Source: Mucilaginibacter_A sp964244955 (GTDB taxonomy: Bacteria > Bacteroidota > Bacteroidia > Sphingobacteriales > Sphingobacteriaceae). Taken from it: DNA of 24,020 nt. Shown here one piece after another: positions 1 to 6,952 of the stretch. Position 1 is the stretch's first letter; every line of letters begins with the position of its first letter. The DNA is taken from NCBI GenBank assembly GCA_964244955.1, contig CAXTKQ010000058.1, forward strand, positions 1 to 24,020, in the 5' to 3' direction. The position numbers were made by a program, and so were the translations under genes. The notes beneath the pieces were generated by a model. It was not told the DNA's origin. It saw nothing but the letters and a program-made list of their open reading frames with translations, and made no database searches.

Positions 1-335
1 GTTGAGCGTACAAAAACTTCATCGGCTTGTACCGTGCTTCTTTTAAGGGCAAAATTTTGGGTTTGGTTGGAATTAATGCTAATGGTTTGCTGCAATTGCT
101 GGTAGCCAATGTAACTGATGATTACACTGTAAGTTCCAGCTTTTAAATTTCGGATTTGAAAGTTTCCATCCGCATCCGATACTGTTTTTACCGATGTTTT
201 TTCGATGCGGATGCTGGCACCGGGCAAGGTTTCGCCGGTTTGCGCATCGGTAATTTTCCCCGACAAAGAGAACTGGGCCGCAGCCAAAAAAGGCAGTAGC
301 AAGGCTGTAAAAGCCAATAGTAAATTTTTTTTCAA
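1..335 (-). CDS. TonB-dependent outer-membrane receptor, N-terminal part (probable thiamin uptake), TTG start
   Basis: Partial: the gene runs off the left edge. Reading the minus strand from a TTG at 335-333 gives a signal peptide (LKKNLLLAF, then a hydrophobic run ending AAAQ) followed by a CarboxypepD_reg-like beta domain (GKITDAQTGETLPGASI, about residues 26-42; DGNFQIRNLKAGTYSV; SYIGYQ) and VRST at the edge, where a TonB plug would begin. This leader is the classic N-terminus of Bacteroidota TonB-dependent receptors of the outer membrane. No ATG exists in frame: an in-frame stop lies at 357-359 and the only usual start after it is this TTG. A TPP riboswitch sits 70 bases upstream on the same strand, so the ligand is probably thiamin or a precursor, as known for THI-element-controlled outer-membrane receptors in this phylum. 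The ligand is inferred; the receptor class is well supported. Confidence 0.85.
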   Translation of the reverse strand, partial: MKKNLLLAFTALLLPFLAAAQFSLSGKITDAQTGETLPGASIRIEKTSVKTVSDADGNFQIRNLKAGTYSVIISYIGYQQLQQTISINSNQTQNFALKRSTVQADEVFVRS

Positions 336-404
336 AATGTTTAAAATAAACTGTAGTTAAACCATCTGCCCGCCAGGGCGAACGCGCAGTACACTTAACT
401 TTTT

Positions 405-615
405 ACCTCTCCCTACGCCGGCATTACCCGGATCAGGTGCGAGAAGCGGAGGGCTTTCGGCTTGTAGCAATCAGCTTTCAGCCCGATAGCTGATCTCTGA
501 TTGCTGACGGCTAAGGCTATCAGCTTCTCTGGGTTTGATCTCAGCCTGTTTTTCAGTTGGTAGTTTACAAAATCTGCTTTCGTAAAACTATGACCAAGCA
601 AGGCACCCCTTGAGA
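405..615 (-). ncRNA. TPP (THI-box) riboswitch with enlarged P3 arm
   Basis: On the minus strand the canonical blocks occur in order: AAGGGGTGCC (611-602), GGCTGAGATCAAACCC (about 546-531), and ACCTGATCCGGGTAATGCCGG with GCGTAGGGAG (about 440-408). TCTC (615-612) can pair with GAGA at the 3' end to close P1. Between CTGAGA and CCTGATC lies an arm of roughly 85 bases instead of a short P3: AGAAGC pairs with GCTTCT at its base, and inside it AGCAATCAG pairs with CTGATTGCT. The arm is built of AGCTGAT/CAGC-like words. The switch precedes the TonB receptor; the 70-base stretch between them has a possible CTGC...GCAG hairpin but no U-run, which favours control of translation. The aptamer call rests on the near-invariant conserved cores. 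Confidence 0.93.
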
Positions 616-622
616 ATTTGGG

Positions 623-653
623 CAAAGATAAGTTTTGGATTGGATTATGCTAA
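623..653 (-). promoter_or_regulatory. Promoter of the TPP-riboswitch/TonB receptor transcript
   Basis: The minus strand shows TATCTTTG (630-623), a full match to the Bacteroidota -7 box TAnnTTTG, and TTAG (653-650) 19 bases upstream, close to the -33 box. A start about 7 bases downstream would place the transcript's 5' end right at the riboswitch P1 stem. Confidence 0.55.
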
Positions 654-671
654 TGCTATTTTCAGATTGAG

Positions 672-695
672 AAATTTAGGTGATAAAAGAAGTAT
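672..695 (-). repeat. Dispersed CTTCTTTTA repeat, intergenic copy
   Basis: The minus strand reads ATACTTCTTTTA, TCACC, TAAATTT. The core is 684-692. It matches the window-wide consensus and lies just upstream of the riboswitch promoter. Confidence 0.75.
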
Positions 696-892
696 AGGTT
701 TCGGATTAAAAAATTATTTAACTTGAAGTCGCGTTTTGCGACTTCAAATCATCTTGATTCTGATTTTTATGTACATGATAAGCAAATAGACAAGCTGGAC
801 AATGCCTAAAAAAGTAAGGTGAGCTTGGACAAATCAATCAGGATAAAACCGCTATGCGTAACTTTTCAGATAATTACAAGTAACAAACCATC
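696..892. other. Intergenic stretch with one perfect hairpin
   Basis: The gene-free stretch from 336 to 892 holds the receptor leader, the riboswitch, its promoter, one dispersed repeat and, at 723-747, a perfect 10-bp hairpin. From 748 to 892 I see only AT-rich sequence with short direct repeats (AGCTGGACAA near 791, AGCTTGGACAA near 824) and stops in every frame. A decayed mobile-element end is possible but not shown. Confidence 0.5.
723..747. repeat. Perfect 10-bp inverted repeat (hairpin)
   Basis: TTGAAGTCGC (723-732), loop GTTTT, GCGACTTCAA (738-747). On the minus strand it is followed by an AT-rich run with six Ts (a terminator-like look), but no gene ends just before it on that strand. 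It could be a REP-type palindrome. It is unrelated to the CTTCTTTTA family. Confidence 0.6.
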
Positions 893-1324
893 ATGAAATT
901 TAAGCTGTTTATTCTAATCCTTATTTGTACTTCATGTACAAACTTTAAGTACAAACCAACAAAAGTTCTTTTCAATGTTCCAGCTCTTGTTGGACACAAT
1001 ATTGACGAGATTGTTACAACTCTCGGTAAACCAACATTTTACCCTAAGCCTCCTGATAATAGAATAAGTTATTGTGAATATAATATAGACGAATGGAGAT
1101 TATCTATCAGATATTATCCAAATACAAGAGAAGTAATTGATTTTTCTATTTCTTCTACGGCTGCAGGAGCTGAGTATAAAAATTTAGAAGATATACTTCG
1201 GGTAGGTAATTTATATACTACAGATTTTAATTACACTGTTAAACCAGGCAGTGATGTATATGCCACCCATGGAGGGTATACAGATGTTACGGTTATCCCA
1301 AAATATTCAAACATGACTCATTAA
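893..1324 (+). CDS. Small lipoprotein of unknown function
   Basis: 143 residues. The N-terminus MKFKLFILILICTSC is a lipoprotein signal with the acylated Cys at about residue 15, so the mature protein should be membrane-anchored, facing the periplasm or the outer-membrane leaflet. The rest has no motif I recognise for certain. The segment around residues 34-50 (GHNIDEIVTTLGKPTFY) recalls the HxxDxxxxxGxP turn of SmpA/OmlA-like lipoprotein domains, but this is weak. The base composition is more AT-rich than downstream genes. It stands alone: non-coding DNA lies on both sides, with two copies of the dispersed repeat directly after its stop. The ATG is preceded by AAACCATC, with no Shine-Dalgarno site, as is usual in this phylum. 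The gene is likely real because of its intact signal peptide and length. Confidence 0.75.
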   Translation: MKFKLFILILICTSCTNFKYKPTKVLFNVPALVGHNIDEIVTTLGKPTFYPKPPDNRISYCEYNIDEWRLSIRYYPNTREVIDFSISSTAAGAEYKNLEDILRVGNLYTTDFNYTVKPGSDVYATHGGYTDVTVIPKYSNMTH

Positions 1325-1330
1325 ATAACC

Positions 1331-1357
1331 AATACTTCTTTTACCACCTAAAAATTT
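1331..1357 (+). repeat. Dispersed CTTCTTTTA repeat, long-form copy
   Basis: AATACTTCTTTTA, CCACC, TAAAAATTT, directly after the stop of the 893-1324 gene. It is 24/27 identical to the copy at 20024-20050, and the preceding ACC is also shared, which shows that conservation extends well past the 9-base core. Confidence 0.8.
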
Positions 1358-1422
1358 AGTATCGTTTCGTGTTCAAACCTTTTTGAGCCAGAGTTCTTCA
1401 ATCCCGCAATATTAAAACGGCC

Positions 1423-1452
1423 ATACTTCTTTTACCGGTATAAAATAAGTAT
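1423..1452. repeat. Palindromic form of the dispersed repeat (terminator-like hairpin)
   Basis: ATACTTCTTTTA (1423-1434), loop CCGGTA, TAAAATAAGTAT (1441-1452): a 12-bp stem with one mismatch. The layout (12-6-12, loop CCGGYA) is the same as the perfect hairpin at 6952-6981. It lies 98 bases after the lipoprotein gene and may end its transcript. Confidence 0.8.
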
Positions 1453-1592
1453 TGCTTTTACCCTTCGGCCTTTCACCTTTCGCCCTCTTTTCCAAATCAT
1501 TTTTTATCAGAAATTAATTTTAAACTAATAAAAACAAGCATTAAGTTTTTATTTTTATGATCCATATACGCACCCTTTAATTAACATTAAAT

Positions 1593-2603
1593 ATGAGCCA
1601 GTCCCAGGAAAACACAGCTTCCATTGAACCGGCAGGTCCTACAAACCTATCCTACGCCCAGCCTATTCCCCCTGTTTCAACGCTGCCCGAACTCCCGCTG
1701 CCCGCGCCAGCAGGGATTGACCAGTTCTTTTTTCCCGGCTTTAAAGTGTATGACGTGGCAACTTCAGGGGCCACCATCCACGTTCTTAAAGGAGGTTCCG
1801 GGCCTGCACTGCTGTTGCTGCACGGACACCCTGAAACCCACATTACCTGGCACAAAATCGCGGGGGAGCTGGCAAAACAGTACACCGTAGTGCTGCCCGA
1901 TTTACGGGGCTACGGAGATTCGAGCAAGCCGGAAGGCGGCCCCAACCATATCAACTACTCTGCACGCAGCATGGCGCAAGACCAGGTTGAGGTGATGCAG
2001 CACTTCGGGTTTGATAAGTTCTACCTGGCCGGACATGATCGCGGCGCGCGCGTTGCCCACCGTTTGTGCCTGGATCATCCGAATGCCGTAATCAAGGTTA
2101 GTATGCTGGATATAGCACCAACGCTGACTATGTACAACGACACAGACAAACTGTTTGCAACGCGGTACATGTGGTGGTTTTTGCAGATCCAGCCTTATCC
2201 AATGCCCGAGACGCTGATTGGATTCGACCCAACGTATTACTTAAAGTACCACTTGGCGGTGCAAGGGAAAACACCGGGAGCGGTTACGCCGGAGGCGATG
2301 CAGGAATACCTGCGCTGCTACTGCTGCCAGGGAACAATTCACGCTGTTTGCGAAGACTACCGCGCTGCCGCCTCTATTGATCTCAACCTGGACCGGGCGG
2401 ACGACGAAGCAGGGCACTATATCACTGCCCCGCTGCTGGCTCTTTGGGGTTCTAAGGGAGTAGTTGGCCACCTCTGGAACATCCTGGATAGCTGGCGGCC
2501 CAAAGCGAACTCCGTTTCAGGTCAGGCACTGGATTGTGGCCACCTCCTGCCCGAGGAGCAGCCTGAAGCTGTGCTGGCCCAGTTTAAAGCATTTTTTAAA
2601 TAA
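1593..2603 (+). CDS. Alpha/beta hydrolase, fluoroacetate-dehalogenase/epoxide-hydrolase type
   Basis: 336 residues, cytoplasmic. The alpha/beta-hydrolase landmarks are in order: HGHPET (78-82, oxyanion region), DLRGYGDSSKP (103-113), the nucleophile elbow GHDRGAR with Asp149 and flanking Arg150/Arg153, a second acid Asp173 in MLDIAPT, and His317 in CGHLLPEE. The spacings Asp149-Asp173 (24) and Asp149-His317 (168) closely match fluoroacetate dehalogenase (Asp104, Asp128, His271). An Asp nucleophile points to dehalogenation or epoxide opening rather than ester hydrolysis. By my alignment from memory, the fluoride-pocket His-Trp pair would fall at Trp194-Trp195, so the His may be absent and true fluoroacetate activity is uncertain. 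The first 45 residues are a Pro-rich extension not typical of the family. The ThrE-type exporter gene follows after 17 bases, probably in the same operon. Codon use is more GC-rich than in the flanking genes. Confidence 0.85.
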   Translation: MSQSQENTASIEPAGPTNLSYAQPIPPVSTLPELPLPAPAGIDQFFFPGFKVYDVATSGATIHVLKGGSGPALLLLHGHPETHITWHKIAGELAKQYTVVLPDLRGYGDSSKPEGGPNHINYSARSMAQDQVEVMQHFGFDKFYLAGHDRGARVAHRLCLDHPNAVIKVSMLDIAPTLTMYNDTDKLFATRYMWWFLQIQPYPMPETLIGFDPTYYLKYHLAVQGKTPGAVTPEAMQEYLRCYCCQGTIHAVCEDYRAAASIDLNLDRADDEAGHYITAPLLALWGSKGVVGHLWNILDSWRPKANSVSGQALDCGHLLPEEQPEAVLAQFKAFFK

Positions 2604-2620
2604 ACTATTAAAATTGGATC

Positions 2621-3916
2621 ATGAGTTCTTCCACACCTTCGTCTCTGCCAAATGCGCCGCTTTCGGTGCCTTCCCCTCAGGACGATTACGATTTGCTGCT
2701 GGCCGTTGCTGCCGAGCTGCATAAGAATGGAGAGGAAACCAACGGCGGCATTACAGCAATTGAGCAACTTAACCAAAAAATGGGGCTTGAAACATTATTG
2801 CAGCCATCTTGGGGCGAGTTGTTTTTGCAGGTAAAGGGTGAACAAGTGCGGGTGGTGGCTGCCGTTCCGGAGAACATCAATATGAGTCGGGTAGTAGCCA
2901 CGTTGCACATTGTTGAAGCATTTTGCGCAGGACAAATCGACAAAGCCGGGATGAAAGCAGCACTCGCAGATGCCGGGTGCTTACCTGTATCAAACTTGTG
3001 GCTGTTCGTCTTTGCCTGCACGATTGGTGCAGGCGCGCTTTCGATTATTAACGGCGCAACACACGTAGAACCTATTGGTCTTATCATGATTTGCGCAGGG
3101 TTAAGCGGATTGTTGCGCCGGGGTTTGGCGAATGTATTAAACGCCAATACATTTTTGCAAATGTTTGCTGCTACCCTGCTTGCAGGGTTCGTGGGGGCGA
3201 TAGGGTTTAGCTGGCACATCAGTTCGGCAATGCGCCTGGTAGCACTGGGGCCTCTGTTTGTGCTGGTGCCAGGCCCAACAATTCTTAACGGCATGATCGA
3301 TATCGCTGCATTACGGTTTCCGCTTGGTTTTGCGCGTGTAGCATACGGCTTGTTCACCGTTTTGGTCATGTGTACCGGTGTGATAATTGGCCTAACTTTT
3401 GGAGGAACAACGCTGCCCGCATTAGTGCCAAACCAAAAAGTACCATTTTGGATCGATGTGATATGTGCCGGTATAGCCGCCGGGAGCTATGGGGTTTTCT
3501 TCTCCATGCCGCTTCGGCTGATTTGGTACCCGGTGCTGACAGGGATGCTTGCACATGCTATCCGTTGGGAGGCAATATATGGCTTTGGCCTAAGCAACTT
3601 CACGGGCGCAGGGCTGGCTTGTCTAATGGTCGGCATAGTGCTTGTACCCATTGCCCGGCGGCGGCATTTGCCGTTTGCCGGGGTCGGGTTCGCATCGGTA
3701 GTGTCAATGGTACCGGGTGTTTTTTTGTTTAGGATGAGTGGTGGCTTGGTCGAAATTTTGCACAAGGCTCAAAATACATCGACCGCACTTATCGGTGTAG
3801 TTATTTCAGACAGCACAACTGCACTGCTTACCGTGATCATGATGGCATTGGGGCTGGTGTTGCCCATTAGTGCCTATGCCCACTTTAACCGGGAGAAAAG
3901 CAGCAAAGTAGCCTGA
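2621..3916 (+). CDS. Threonine/serine exporter family (ThrE-like) membrane protein
   Basis: 431 residues. The first 120 or so are soluble and acidic (the DUF1212-type domain with its conserved small helical block). After that come about ten membrane segments, starting near residue 124 (NLWLFVFACTIGAGAL) and ending near 418. The family hallmark VPGPTILNGMIDIA is at 216-229, and a second SMVPG is at 362-366, marking the two halves (ThrE and ThrE_2). Characterised relatives export threonine and serine by proton antiport at the inner membrane; here the substrate is unknown. In most bacteria the two halves can be separate genes, whereas this is the fused form. It is likely co-transcribed with the preceding hydrolase, which makes export of a small hydroxy-acid or an amino-acid analogue conceivable (inference). 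Start: ATG after AAAATTGGATC. Base composition matches the hydrolase and differs from aspS downstream, suggesting that the pair moved together. Confidence 0.9.
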   Translation: MSSSTPSSLPNAPLSVPSPQDDYDLLLAVAAELHKNGEETNGGITAIEQLNQKMGLETLLQPSWGELFLQVKGEQVRVVAAVPENINMSRVVATLHIVEAFCAGQIDKAGMKAALADAGCLPVSNLWLFVFACTIGAGALSIINGATHVEPIGLIMICAGLSGLLRRGLANVLNANTFLQMFAATLLAGFVGAIGFSWHISSAMRLVALGPLFVLVPGPTILNGMIDIAALRFPLGFARVAYGLFTVLVMCTGVIIGLTFGGTTLPALVPNQKVPFWIDVICAGIAAGSYGVFFSMPLRLIWYPVLTGMLAHAIRWEAIYGFGLSNFTGAGLACLMVGIVLVPIARRRHLPFAGVGFASVVSMVPGVFLFRMSGGLVEILHKAQNTSTALIGVVISDSTTALLTVIMMALGLVLPISAYAHFNREKSSKVA

Positions 3917-4017
3917 ACGGGTTTCCGTACTTGCCCCTTAGTGTGCCAAACAACATTAAAGCAATAAAAAAGCCGCTTTTAACTTAGAATGCTTAATTTT
4001 ATTATCAAAAATAGCCC

Positions 4018-4042
4018 TGCTTCTTTTACCACCAAAAAATCA
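4018..4042 (+). repeat. Dispersed CTTCTTTTA repeat, intergenic copy
   Basis: TGCTTCTTTTA, CCACC, AAAAAATC in the 209-base gap between the exporter gene and aspS. The core is 4020-4028. It lies upstream of the aspS promoter. Confidence 0.75.
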
Positions 4043-4071
4043 CCGCCACCCCAACCTTTCTACCCTTCACC

Positions 4072-4102
4072 TTTCCGCCTTCCACCAAAAAACCTACTTT
4101 TG
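4072..4102 (+). promoter_or_regulatory. aspS promoter
   Basis: TTTC (4072-4075), 19 bases, TACTTTTG (4095-4102): a full match to the Bacteroidota -7 box TAnnTTTG with correct spacing to a near-consensus -33 box. The predicted start is near 4109, which gives a leader of about 17 bases before the ATG at 4126. Confidence 0.65.
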
Positions 4103-4125
4103 CAACCTTAACAAAAAAGCATCAC

Positions 4126-5871
4126 ATGCTCAGAACAAATACTTGCGGCGAATTAACACTAAACGGTTTAGGAAAAGAAGTTACCTTATGCGGCTGGGTG
4201 CAAAAATCGCGTGATTTAGGCGGAACCACTTTTATTGATATCCGCGACCGTTATGGTTTGACGCAATTGGTTTTTAATGAAGAAACAGCTACAGCCGTAC
4301 GCGAACTGGCCCGAGCTTTAGGCCGCGAATTTGTGATCAAAGTTTCGGGAAAAGTAATTGAACGATCTAACAAAAACCTGAAAATACCAACTGGCGAAAT
4401 TGAAATTGCCGTTACGGAATTGGAAGTTTTAAACCAGTCCAAAATCCCGCCATTTTTAATTGAAGATGAAACTGATGGTGGCGAAGAACTTCGTGCCAAA
4501 TACCGTTACCTCGATCTCCGCAGAAACCCGATCCGTAACAACCTCGTCCTTCGCCACAAAATGGCGCAGGAAGTGCGTAAATATTTAGACGGGTTGAATT
4601 TTATTGAAGTTGAAACGCCAGTTTTAATAAAATCCACACCCGAAGGCGCACGCGATTTTGTGGTGCCAAGCCGTATGAATGCTGGCGAATTTTACGCTTT
4701 GCCGCAATCGCCGCAAACGTTTAAGCAATTGCTGATGGTTTCCGGTTTTGATCGTTATTTCCAGATCGTCAAATGCTTTCGTGATGAGGATTTACGTGCA
4801 GATCGTCAGCCGGAATTTACGCAGATAGACTGTGAAATGTCGTTCATTACGCAAGAAGATATTTTGAATGTTTTTGAAGGTTTGGTTCGCACGCTTTTCA
4901 AAAACGTAAAAGGAATTGATTTGGTGGAAGTGCCGCGCATGACTTACGCCGATGCGATGCGTTTGTACGGTTCTGATAAACCGGATACGCGTTTCGGGAT
5001 GCAATTTGTCGAATTAACTAATCTGGTAAAAGGCAAAAATTTCCCGGTTTTTGAGCAAGCCGAACTGGTAGTTGGCATCAACGCAAAAAATTGTGCTGCT
5101 TATACCCGCAAGCAGTTGGACGAGCTGACAGATTATATTAAACGTCCGCAAATTGGTGCAACGGGTTTAATTTACCTGCGATACAATACAGACGGAACTT
5201 TAAAATCTTCTGTAGATAAATTTTACAACGAAGATGATTTGAAAAATTGGGCTGCCGCTTTTGAGGCAAAACCAGGAGATTTGATGCTTTTTTTAGCAGG
5301 TAAAAAACATCAAGTGCGCAAGCAATTAAACGAGCTGCGTTTAGAAATGGGCAACCGTTTGGGCTTGCGCGATAAAAACACCTTTTCGCCGCTTTGGGTC
5401 TTGGATTTTCCGTTGCTGGAGTGGGACGAAGAAACCGAACGTTACCACGCCATGCACCATCCTTTCACTTCGCCAAAACCGGAAGATATTGCGTTGTTGG
5501 AAACTAACCCGGGCGAAGTACGCGCAAACGCTTACGATTTGGTGATCAACGGAACTGAAGTTGGCGGCGGTTCTATCCGTATCCACGATAAAAATTTGCA
5601 ATCTTTGATGTTTAAGCATTTGGGTTTTTCGCCCGAAGAAGCGCAGAAACAGTTTGGCTTTTTAATGGATGCTTTCGAGTTTGGCGCGCCGCCGCATGGC
5701 GGAATTGCTTTCGGTTTCGACCGTTTGTGTTCCATTTTTGCCGGCCTGGATTCTATCCGCGATGTGATCGCTTTCCCTAAAAACAATTCGGGAAGGGATG
5801 TGATGATTGATTCGCCATCCACCATTGACCAAAAACAACTAAATGAACTGAAAATAAAAACAACGTTATAA
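4126..5871 (+). CDS. aspS: Aspartyl-tRNA synthetase
   Basis: 581 residues, full length for the bacterial-type enzyme. It charges tRNA-Asp with aspartate in the cytoplasm. Order: N-terminal OB-fold anticodon domain (residues 1-105, with CGWVQKSRDLGG and FIDIRDRYGLTQLVF), class-II motif 2 FRDEDLRADRQPEFTQID (starts at 218; Arg219 is the ATP/aspartate contact), the GAD insertion (about 290-410), and motif 3 GGIAFGFDRL (525-534, Arg533), followed by RDVIAFPKN. In the OB domain the SRDLGG stretch carries Leu where non-discriminating AspRS enzymes carry His, which suggests an Asp-only enzyme (based on known P. aeruginosa work, not tested here). It has its own promoter upstream and the lipoprotein FKBP gene 8 bases downstream, so the two may be co-transcribed. 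No dispersed repeat falls inside the gene. Confidence 0.98.
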   Translation: MLRTNTCGELTLNGLGKEVTLCGWVQKSRDLGGTTFIDIRDRYGLTQLVFNEETATAVRELARALGREFVIKVSGKVIERSNKNLKIPTGEIEIAVTELEVLNQSKIPPFLIEDETDGGEELRAKYRYLDLRRNPIRNNLVLRHKMAQEVRKYLDGLNFIEVETPVLIKSTPEGARDFVVPSRMNAGEFYALPQSPQTFKQLLMVSGFDRYFQIVKCFRDEDLRADRQPEFTQIDCEMSFITQEDILNVFEGLVRTLFKNVKGIDLVEVPRMTYADAMRLYGSDKPDTRFGMQFVELTNLVKGKNFPVFEQAELVVGINAKNCAAYTRKQLDELTDYIKRPQIGATGLIYLRYNTDGTLKSSVDKFYNEDDLKNWAAAFEAKPGDLMLFLAGKKHQVRKQLNELRLEMGNRLGLRDKNTFSPLWVLDFPLLEWDEETERYHAMHHPFTSPKPEDIALLETNPGEVRANAYDLVINGTEVGGGSIRIHDKNLQSLMFKHLGFSPEEAQKQFGFLMDAFEFGAPPHGGIAFGFDRLCSIFAGLDSIRDVIAFPKNNSGRDVMIDSPSTIDQKQLNELKIKTTL

Positions 5872-5879
5872 ATATTGAA

Positions 5880-6356
5880 ATGAAAAAATCCTTTCTAATA
5901 CTTGCTTTTTTTGCCCTTATATTTTCTGCCTGTAAAAAAAGCAGTACCACAACGCCTACTTTTGACCCTGCTGTGCAAGCCAAAATTGATGATGATAAAA
6001 TTCAGGCTTATTTAAAAGCTAACCCAAGTATTACCGCTACAAAAGACCCTTCGGGATTATATTATCAAGTTCTTTCACCAGGAAATGGCGTTAATCCAAC
6101 TGTAGCTTCAACAGTAAGAGTAGCTTACACAGGCAAGTTACTAGACGGAACACAATTTGATTCAAGTGCAAACTTTAGCTCTCCTTTAAAAAATTTGATA
6201 AAAGGTTGGCAAATCGGTATTCCTTTTATTAAACCCGATGGTCGAATCCTATTAATTATTCCTTCGGCTTTAGGTTATGGTAGTTCTGCTACCGGATCTA
6301 TTCCGGCTAATTCTGTGTTGATTTTTACGATTGATCTGTTTGCTGTGCAAGGTTGA
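5880..6356 (+). CDS. FKBP-type peptidyl-prolyl cis-trans isomerase, lipoprotein
   Basis: 158 residues. Signal MKKSFLILAFFALIFSAC with a lipobox, Cys18 being the predicted acylation site; then a Lys/Ser/Thr linker, a short helical segment (31-55) and one FKBP domain (about 60-158). FKBP hallmarks are seen: VAYTGKLLDGTQFDSS (81-96, active-site Tyr83, Phe93 and Asp94), the KGW of the pocket floor (108-110), IPSALGYG (127-134) and IPANSVLIFTIDL (141-153). It should speed prolyl isomerisation during folding of exported proteins on the periplasmic side. Its start lies 8 bases after aspS, so translation is probably coupled on one transcript, although the functions are unrelated. Start ATG follows AATATTGAA; there is no strong ribosome-binding site. 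Confidence 0.95.
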   Translation: MKKSFLILAFFALIFSACKKSSTTTPTFDPAVQAKIDDDKIQAYLKANPSITATKDPSGLYYQVLSPGNGVNPTVASTVRVAYTGKLLDGTQFDSSANFSSPLKNLIKGWQIGIPFIKPDGRILLIIPSALGYGSSATGSIPANSVLIFTIDLFAVQG

Positions 6357-6362
6357 TTCCTG

Positions 6363-6390
6363 ATACTTCTTTTATCGCCCAAAATTTTAT
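6363..6390 (+). repeat. Dispersed CTTCTTTTA repeat between FKBP and Uma2 genes
   Basis: ATACTTCTTTTA, TCGCCC, AAAATTTTAT, with the core at 6366-6374. It fills the 44-base gap. Starting the next gene upstream at the TTG (6353) would make this repeat encode 16 residues, which argues for the ATG at 6401 instead. Confidence 0.8.
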
Positions 6391-6400
6391 AAATTTGGTT

Positions 6401-6952
6401 ATGCCAGTTGCAGAAAAAAAGAAATACACCGAAGCAGATTACCAGTTGCTGGAAGAAAGCGCACCGTACCAATTGATTGACGGAGATTTAATTATGTCGC
6501 CTGCCCCAACTTCTTATCATCAGTTATTGTCAATCAGGCTTTCTTCCATGATCCAAGTTTATTTGGAAAAAGTTGGATCAAAAGGGATTTGCCTTTATGC
6601 TCCCATTGATGTGAAGTTTGATAATGAAAATATTTTTCAGCCTGATCTGATTTATATTTCGGCAGAAAGAAAAGATGAATTGTTTCACGATCAGATTTTG
6701 GGTGCTCCTGACTTGGTAGTTGAAATCCTATCTCCTTCCACGGCTCATTACGATTTACAGCAAAAGAAAAATTTGTACGAACGTTACGGCGTAAAAGAAT
6801 ATTTAATTATTGATCCTTTAGCAAAGGACTCAGAAGTTTACGTTTTAAAAAACGAAGAATTTATTTTATATCAAAAACAACGTCAAAACGGCACCATTAA
6901 TTTAACCACTTTGCCCGGTTTACAAATTGACCTTCAAAAATTGTTTGCCTGA
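6401..6952 (+). CDS. Uma2-family (PD-(D/E)XK nuclease fold) protein
   Basis: 183 residues from the ATG at 6401. Uma2/DUF820 landmarks: YTEADYQLLEES (9-20), the hydrophobic-Gly-Asp turn YQLIDGDLIMSPAPTSYHQ (23-41), FQPDLIYIS (79-87, Asp82), DLVVEILSPST (104-114, Glu108) and KKNLYERYGVKEYLIIDP (122-139). Asp82, Glu108 and the following Lys fit the nuclease-core pattern. The family is very widespread, often multi-copy in cyanobacteria and Bacteroidota, and its cellular role is not settled. I chose 6401 because the stretch from the alternative TTG (6353) is the dispersed repeat and because family members start close to the YTEADY segment. The stop codon overlaps the first bases of a perfect hairpin that ends this rightward block. 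Confidence 0.88.
   Translation: MPVAEKKKYTEADYQLLEESAPYQLIDGDLIMSPAPTSYHQLLSIRLSSMIQVYLEKVGSKGICLYAPIDVKFDNENIFQPDLIYISAERKDELFHDQILGAPDLVVEILSPSTAHYDLQQKKNLYERYGVKEYLIIDPLAKDSEVYVLKNEEFILYQKQRQNGTINLTTLPGLQIDLQKLFA

Noticed and set aside
413..625. 70-residue open frame on the minus strand
   Set aside because: It lies entirely over the TPP riboswitch and has no protein-like features.
760..892. Insertion-sequence remnant suggested by short direct repeats near 791 and 824
   Set aside because: No terminal inverted repeats, target duplication or recognisable transposase residues could be seen.
3955..3985. Terminator after the ThrE-type gene (AAAAG...CTTTT)
   Set aside because: The stem is only about 5 bp and lacks G+C, too weak to call.
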